This document shows, piece after piece, positions 5,051 through 6,943 of a stretch of DNA of 6,943 nt. Numbering within the stretch: the stretch's first letter is position 1; the number at the start of each line of letters is the position of its first letter. Source of the stretch: Thermoplasmata archaeon (GTDB taxonomy: Archaea; Thermoplasmatota; Thermoplasmata; RBG-16-68-12; JAGMCJ01); assembly GCA_023129265.1 (NCBI GenBank), contig JAGMCJ010000129.1, forward strand, positions 1-6,943, read 5' to 3'. The notes under the pieces were generated by a model. It searched no databases, was not told where the DNA came from, and saw only the letters and a program-made list of their open reading frames with translations. Both the position numbers and the translations under genes were made by a program.

Positions 5051-6175
5051 CTACTGGACCACGTCTATGTCGTGCTCCTCGACGGCCTGGGGACCTTCCC
5101 TGCTCAGAATCTGCTCGGACTTCACGCCCGTGATGACTATCAGCACTCTCACCGTCTTTTGCAGCGATGGATCGATGGAGCATCCCCAGATTATCTGGGC
5201 GTTCGGGTTGACCTTTTCACCGATTATCCTCGCGGCACTCTCGGCCTCGGACACCGTCATGTCCGGGCTGCCGATAATCCGCACAAGGGCGCCCCTTGCA
5301 TGCGACAGGTCTACCTCGCCAAGAAGCGGGGACTCGAGAGCTTCGCCCACCGCGAGCGTTACCCTGTCCCTGTCCTCGTCGTTCTCACCGATTCCGATCA
5401 TCGCCACGCCGCCGTTCTTCATGATGGTCATCAGGTCGCTGTAGTCCAGGTTGACGAGCCCGGGCTTCGTGATTATCTCCGTCATCCCCTTGATGGACTC
5501 CATGAGGACCTCGTCGGCGACCTTGAAGGCCGCATCGATGGGCAACCTCGGAACGAGTTCAAGGAGCCTGTCGTTGTATATCACGATGGTCGTATCGCAG
5601 TGCCTTCTGAGCCTGTCGAGACCTCTCCTAGCCACTTCCAATCTCTGCTTCCCCTCGGCCTGGAAGGGCATCGTCACAATGCCCAGCGTCAAGCAACCCT
5701 GGGTCCTCGCGAGTCTTGCCACATAGTGCGCCGATCCGGTGCCTGTGCCTCCGCCCAATCCCGCGGTGATGAAGCATATGTGCGCTCCTCTAAGGAACTC
5801 TCGCAGCTCTTCCTCGTTCTCTGCCGCGGCCTGCTCACCGACCTCTGGGATGGCGCCAGCGCCAAGGCCTTTGGTCAGTCTCTTTCCGATGAGCAGCTTC
5901 TTCGGCGCGTGAATCGAGAGAAGATGCTTCGCATCCGTGTTCAGAGCCATCAGCTGAGCCCCAACAATGCCAGCCTCGTTGAGCCGGTTGATGGTATTGG
6001 ACCCTCCACCTCCGCAACCAAGGATCTTGATGCTTACATGAAGGGACTTCACTATCTCTTCTAGCTCTTTGTCCTCTCCTATAGGGACCGGTGCTACGGT
6101 CTCCTCCGGCAATTCTTCCTCGCGCTTCTTTTCCTCTTCGTGTCTAGACAAAGCAGTATCTACTATCGACTTCAT
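5051..6175 (-). CDS. ftsZ: Cell division GTPase FtsZ (archaeal FtsZ1-like)
   Basis: Tubulin-family GTPase that polymerises at midcell and organises division in many euryarchaea. Among its 374 residues, 1-45 are a charged, Glu-rich N-terminal extension. The GTPase domain has the glycine loop GCGGGGSN (53-60), NTDAKHL (79-85), the tubulin signature GGGTGTGS (141-148), and the T7 catalytic loop NLDYSDL (242-248), with D244 and D247 in place for hydrolysis in the next subunit. The C-terminal domain includes SPLLGEVDLSHARGALVRI and ITGVKSE. After a short linker it ends in an acidic EEHDIDVVQ tail that could be a partner-binding motif. Overall likeness is to Methanocaldococcus FtsZ1, not to CetZ, which lacks this degree of FtsZ-type sequence. 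It has a TATA box upstream and is followed closely by rnp2. Assignment to FtsZ1 rather than FtsZ2 is tentative. Confidence 0.96.
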   Translation of the reverse strand: MKSIVDTALSRHEEEKKREEELPEETVAPVPIGEDKELEEIVKSLHVSIKILGCGGGGSNTINRLNEAGIVGAQLMALNTDAKHLLSIHAPKKLLIGKRLTKGLGAGAIPEVGEQAAAENEEELREFLRGAHICFITAGLGGGTGTGSAHYVARLARTQGCLTLGIVTMPFQAEGKQRLEVARRGLDRLRRHCDTTIVIYNDRLLELVPRLPIDAAFKVADEVLMESIKGMTEIITKPGLVNLDYSDLMTIMKNGGVAMIGIGENDEDRDRVTLAVGEALESPLLGEVDLSHARGALVRIIGSPDMTVSEAESAARIIGEKVNPNAQIIWGCSIDPSLQKTVRVLIVITGVKSEQILSREGPQAVEEHDIDVVQ

Positions 6176-6214
6176 TTTTCATCCCATCCTGCTCTGGGTG
6201 AATATGATTATGGC

Positions 6215-6224
6215 TATTTAAAAG
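6215..6224 (-). promoter_or_regulatory. Putative TATA box for ftsZ
   Basis: The minus strand reads CTTTTAAATA, an archaeal TATA-like box centred about 44 bases before the ftsZ ATG. Transcription would begin near 6194, leaving a leader of about 19 nt with a poor GGATGGGATG ribosome site. The upstream segment is a weaker BRE than those of psmA and rrp4. Confidence 0.55.
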
Positions 6225-6233
6225 TATGTGGAT

Positions 6234-6273
6234 GGCTCGGAACATGCCGTCCTTCGAGCGATCGGTCCGAGCC
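6234..6273 (-). terminator. Hairpin after the zinc-ribbon gene, possible terminator
   Basis: A perfect 8-bp inverted repeat (GGCTCGGA at 6266-6273 and TCCGAGCC at 6234-6241 on the minus strand) encloses 24 bases and begins one base after the stop codon of the upstream gene. About ten bases after it comes CTTTT, which doubles as part of the ftsZ TATA box. Archaeal termination depends mainly on T-runs, so this could be a terminator, an RNA 3'-end stabiliser, or chance. Confidence 0.35.
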
Positions 6274-6274
6274 C

Positions 6275-6943
6275 CTACGAGAAGCTCGCACCGCACGCCG
6301 GGCAGTCCGCAAGATCTTCGCGGAAGGTCTCACCGCAGCTCGCGCACTGATAGAGCACGTCCTCTTCCTCGACGAATCGAACGCCGCAGGAAGTGCATGT
6401 CTCGCTGTCTTGCACCTGGAACTCTCCGCACTGCGGGCAGTAGAACCCGAGCATGGCCTCGTCCGAGAACTTCGCCCCGCATTCGCACGTTCCCGTGTCC
6501 AAATCAAGCTCCCTCGAGCAGACGGGACAGATGAACGTCCCGTCCTCGACGAACCTGACACCGCAGGACTCACAGGACTGGGCGTCCTTTGAGACAAGCG
6601 AGCTGCATTCCGGACAGACCAGGGCATTGCCGATTTCCTCGTCAGAGAAGATCGCCCCGCACTCGCACGATTCGTCCTCTCCGTCGATGAAGCGACCGCA
6701 GCAGGGGCACTGATATCTGACGGCCTCCAGCTCGGACACGAGCTTCTCCCTCAGCTCTCGGAAGGTCCCCTCGGATACCTCCCCCAGCAGAAGCCTCTCC
6801 TCGAGCAGTTCGAGCTTCTCCTCGGATGTCAGCCTGAGCTTTGGGATGGGGATGTTCTCGAAGTCGACCTCGGGCTCCTCCTCGGACCTGACCCCTGGGA
6901 CCATCATGCGGTCCTCGATCCGAACCCCGCAGTTCGGGCAGTC
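6275..6943 (-). CDS. Multi-zinc-ribbon protein, 5' end outside the window
   Basis: The frame is open to the right edge (12 codons reading DCPNCGVRIEDR precede the ATG at 6907), so the gene almost certainly starts beyond the window and that ATG is internal. Counting from it, residues 25-62 form a charged helical segment, KLELLEERLLLGEVSEGTF, like the small SHOCT-type helical hairpin. Then come five treble-cysteine-pair zinc ribbons: CPCC/CEC, CPEC/CESC, CPVC/CEC, CPQC/CTSC and CASC/CPAC, with half of another at the edge. Two ribbons use C-x-C instead of C-x-x-C as their second pair. The ribbons repeat in units of about 60 residues. There is no signal peptide or membrane segment in view. Such arrays occur in many archaeal proteins of unknown function and may mediate protein or nucleic acid binding; I cannot name a function. 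It stops 99 bases before ftsZ and appears to be a separate transcription unit. Confidence 0.85.
   Translation of the reverse strand, partial: DCPNCGVRIEDRMMVPGVRSEEEPEVDFENIPIPKLRLTSEEKLELLEERLLLGEVSEGTFRELREKLVSELEAVRYQCPCCGRFIDGEDESCECGAIFSDEEIGNALVCPECSSLVSKDAQSCESCGVRFVEDGTFICPVCSRELDLDTGTCECGAKFSDEAMLGFYCPQCGEFQVQDSETCTSCGVRFVEEEDVLYQCASCGETFREDLADCPACGASFS
6305..6667 (-). repeat. Two tandem ~60-residue double-zinc-ribbon repeats inside the coding sequence
   Basis: Unit 1 (6488-6667) and unit 2 (6305-6487) both begin CECGA-FSDE, continue through a CPxC pair, reach SCGVRFVE, and end in another C-x-x-C ribbon half. Likeness also holds at DNA level: plus-strand segments near 6474 and 6654 share CGCCCCGCA, and TCCTCGACGAA occurs at 6366 and 6543, an offset of 177-180 bases. 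This points to duplication of a two-ribbon module. Confidence 0.7.

Noticed and set aside
4203..5444. Long plus-strand open frame of 413 codons across psmA, rnp2 and ftsZ
   Set aside because: It lies antisense to three well-supported genes, has no recognisable domain, and is rich in Arg, Ser and Leu as expected for a shadow of GC-rich coding sequence.
6275..6907. Treating the zinc-ribbon gene as complete with its start at ATG 6907
   Set aside because: The frame stays open to the window edge and the 12 upstream codons include a CPNC pair followed by GVRIED, matching the repeats, so the coding sequence extends beyond the window.
1..6943. Search for CRISPR arrays, insertion sequences, tRNA or rRNA genes
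   Set aside because: No regularly spaced repeats, transposase-like frames, terminal inverted repeats or tRNA-like cloverleaf segments were seen; nearly all of the window is conserved core coding sequence.

Overview
The window is a stretch of an archaeal chromosome, coded entirely on the minus strand and read here from high to low coordinates. It carries most of the archaeal 'exosome superoperon': proteasome alpha subunit, SBDS, Rrp4, Rrp41, Rrp42, ribosomal protein L37Ae, RNA polymerase subunit P, KEOPS subunit Pcc1 and the start of prefoldin beta. Upstream lie the RNase P protein Pop5/Rnp2, a tubulin-family FtsZ, and the end of a multi-zinc-ribbon protein. Archaeal origin is firm, since Rrp4/Rrp41/Rrp42, RpoP, Rnp2 and archaeal TATA-type promoters occur together. 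Within Archaea I favour a moderately GC-rich euryarchaeote. The proteasome alpha N-terminus resembles that of Thermoplasma as I remember it, so a Thermoplasmata relative is plausible. That placement is inference.

Layout in transcription order: (1) 6943-6275, 5'-truncated zinc-ribbon repeat protein; (2) 6274-6176, intergenic, with a hairpin after the zinc-ribbon stop and a TATA box for ftsZ; (3) 6175-4701, ftsZ then rnp2, 23 nt apart; (4) 4700-4644, short spacer with a clear BRE/TATA for psmA; (5) 4643-3176, psmA then SBDS, 10 nt apart; (6) 3175-3020, a 156-nt spacer with a second BRE/TATA and a structured leader; (7) 3019-1, rrp4, rrp41, rrp42, L37Ae, rpoP, pcc1 and pfdB. From rrp41 onward the genes abut or overlap by 1-4 nt, a sign of translational coupling. 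The plus strand holds no convincing gene; its long open frames are antisense shadows.

Functionally the cluster joins RNA decay (exosome core: Rrp41/Rrp42 ring with Rrp4 cap), ribosome maturation (SBDS, L37Ae), tRNA processing and modification (Rnp2, Pcc1), transcription (RpoP) and protein quality control (PsmA, prefoldin). The less routine points are ftsZ directly upstream of rnp2, apparent division of the superoperon into at least three transcription units, the 5' leader of rrp4, and the repeat architecture of the zinc-ribbon protein. I see no novel defence system, mobile element, CRISPR array or RNA gene.
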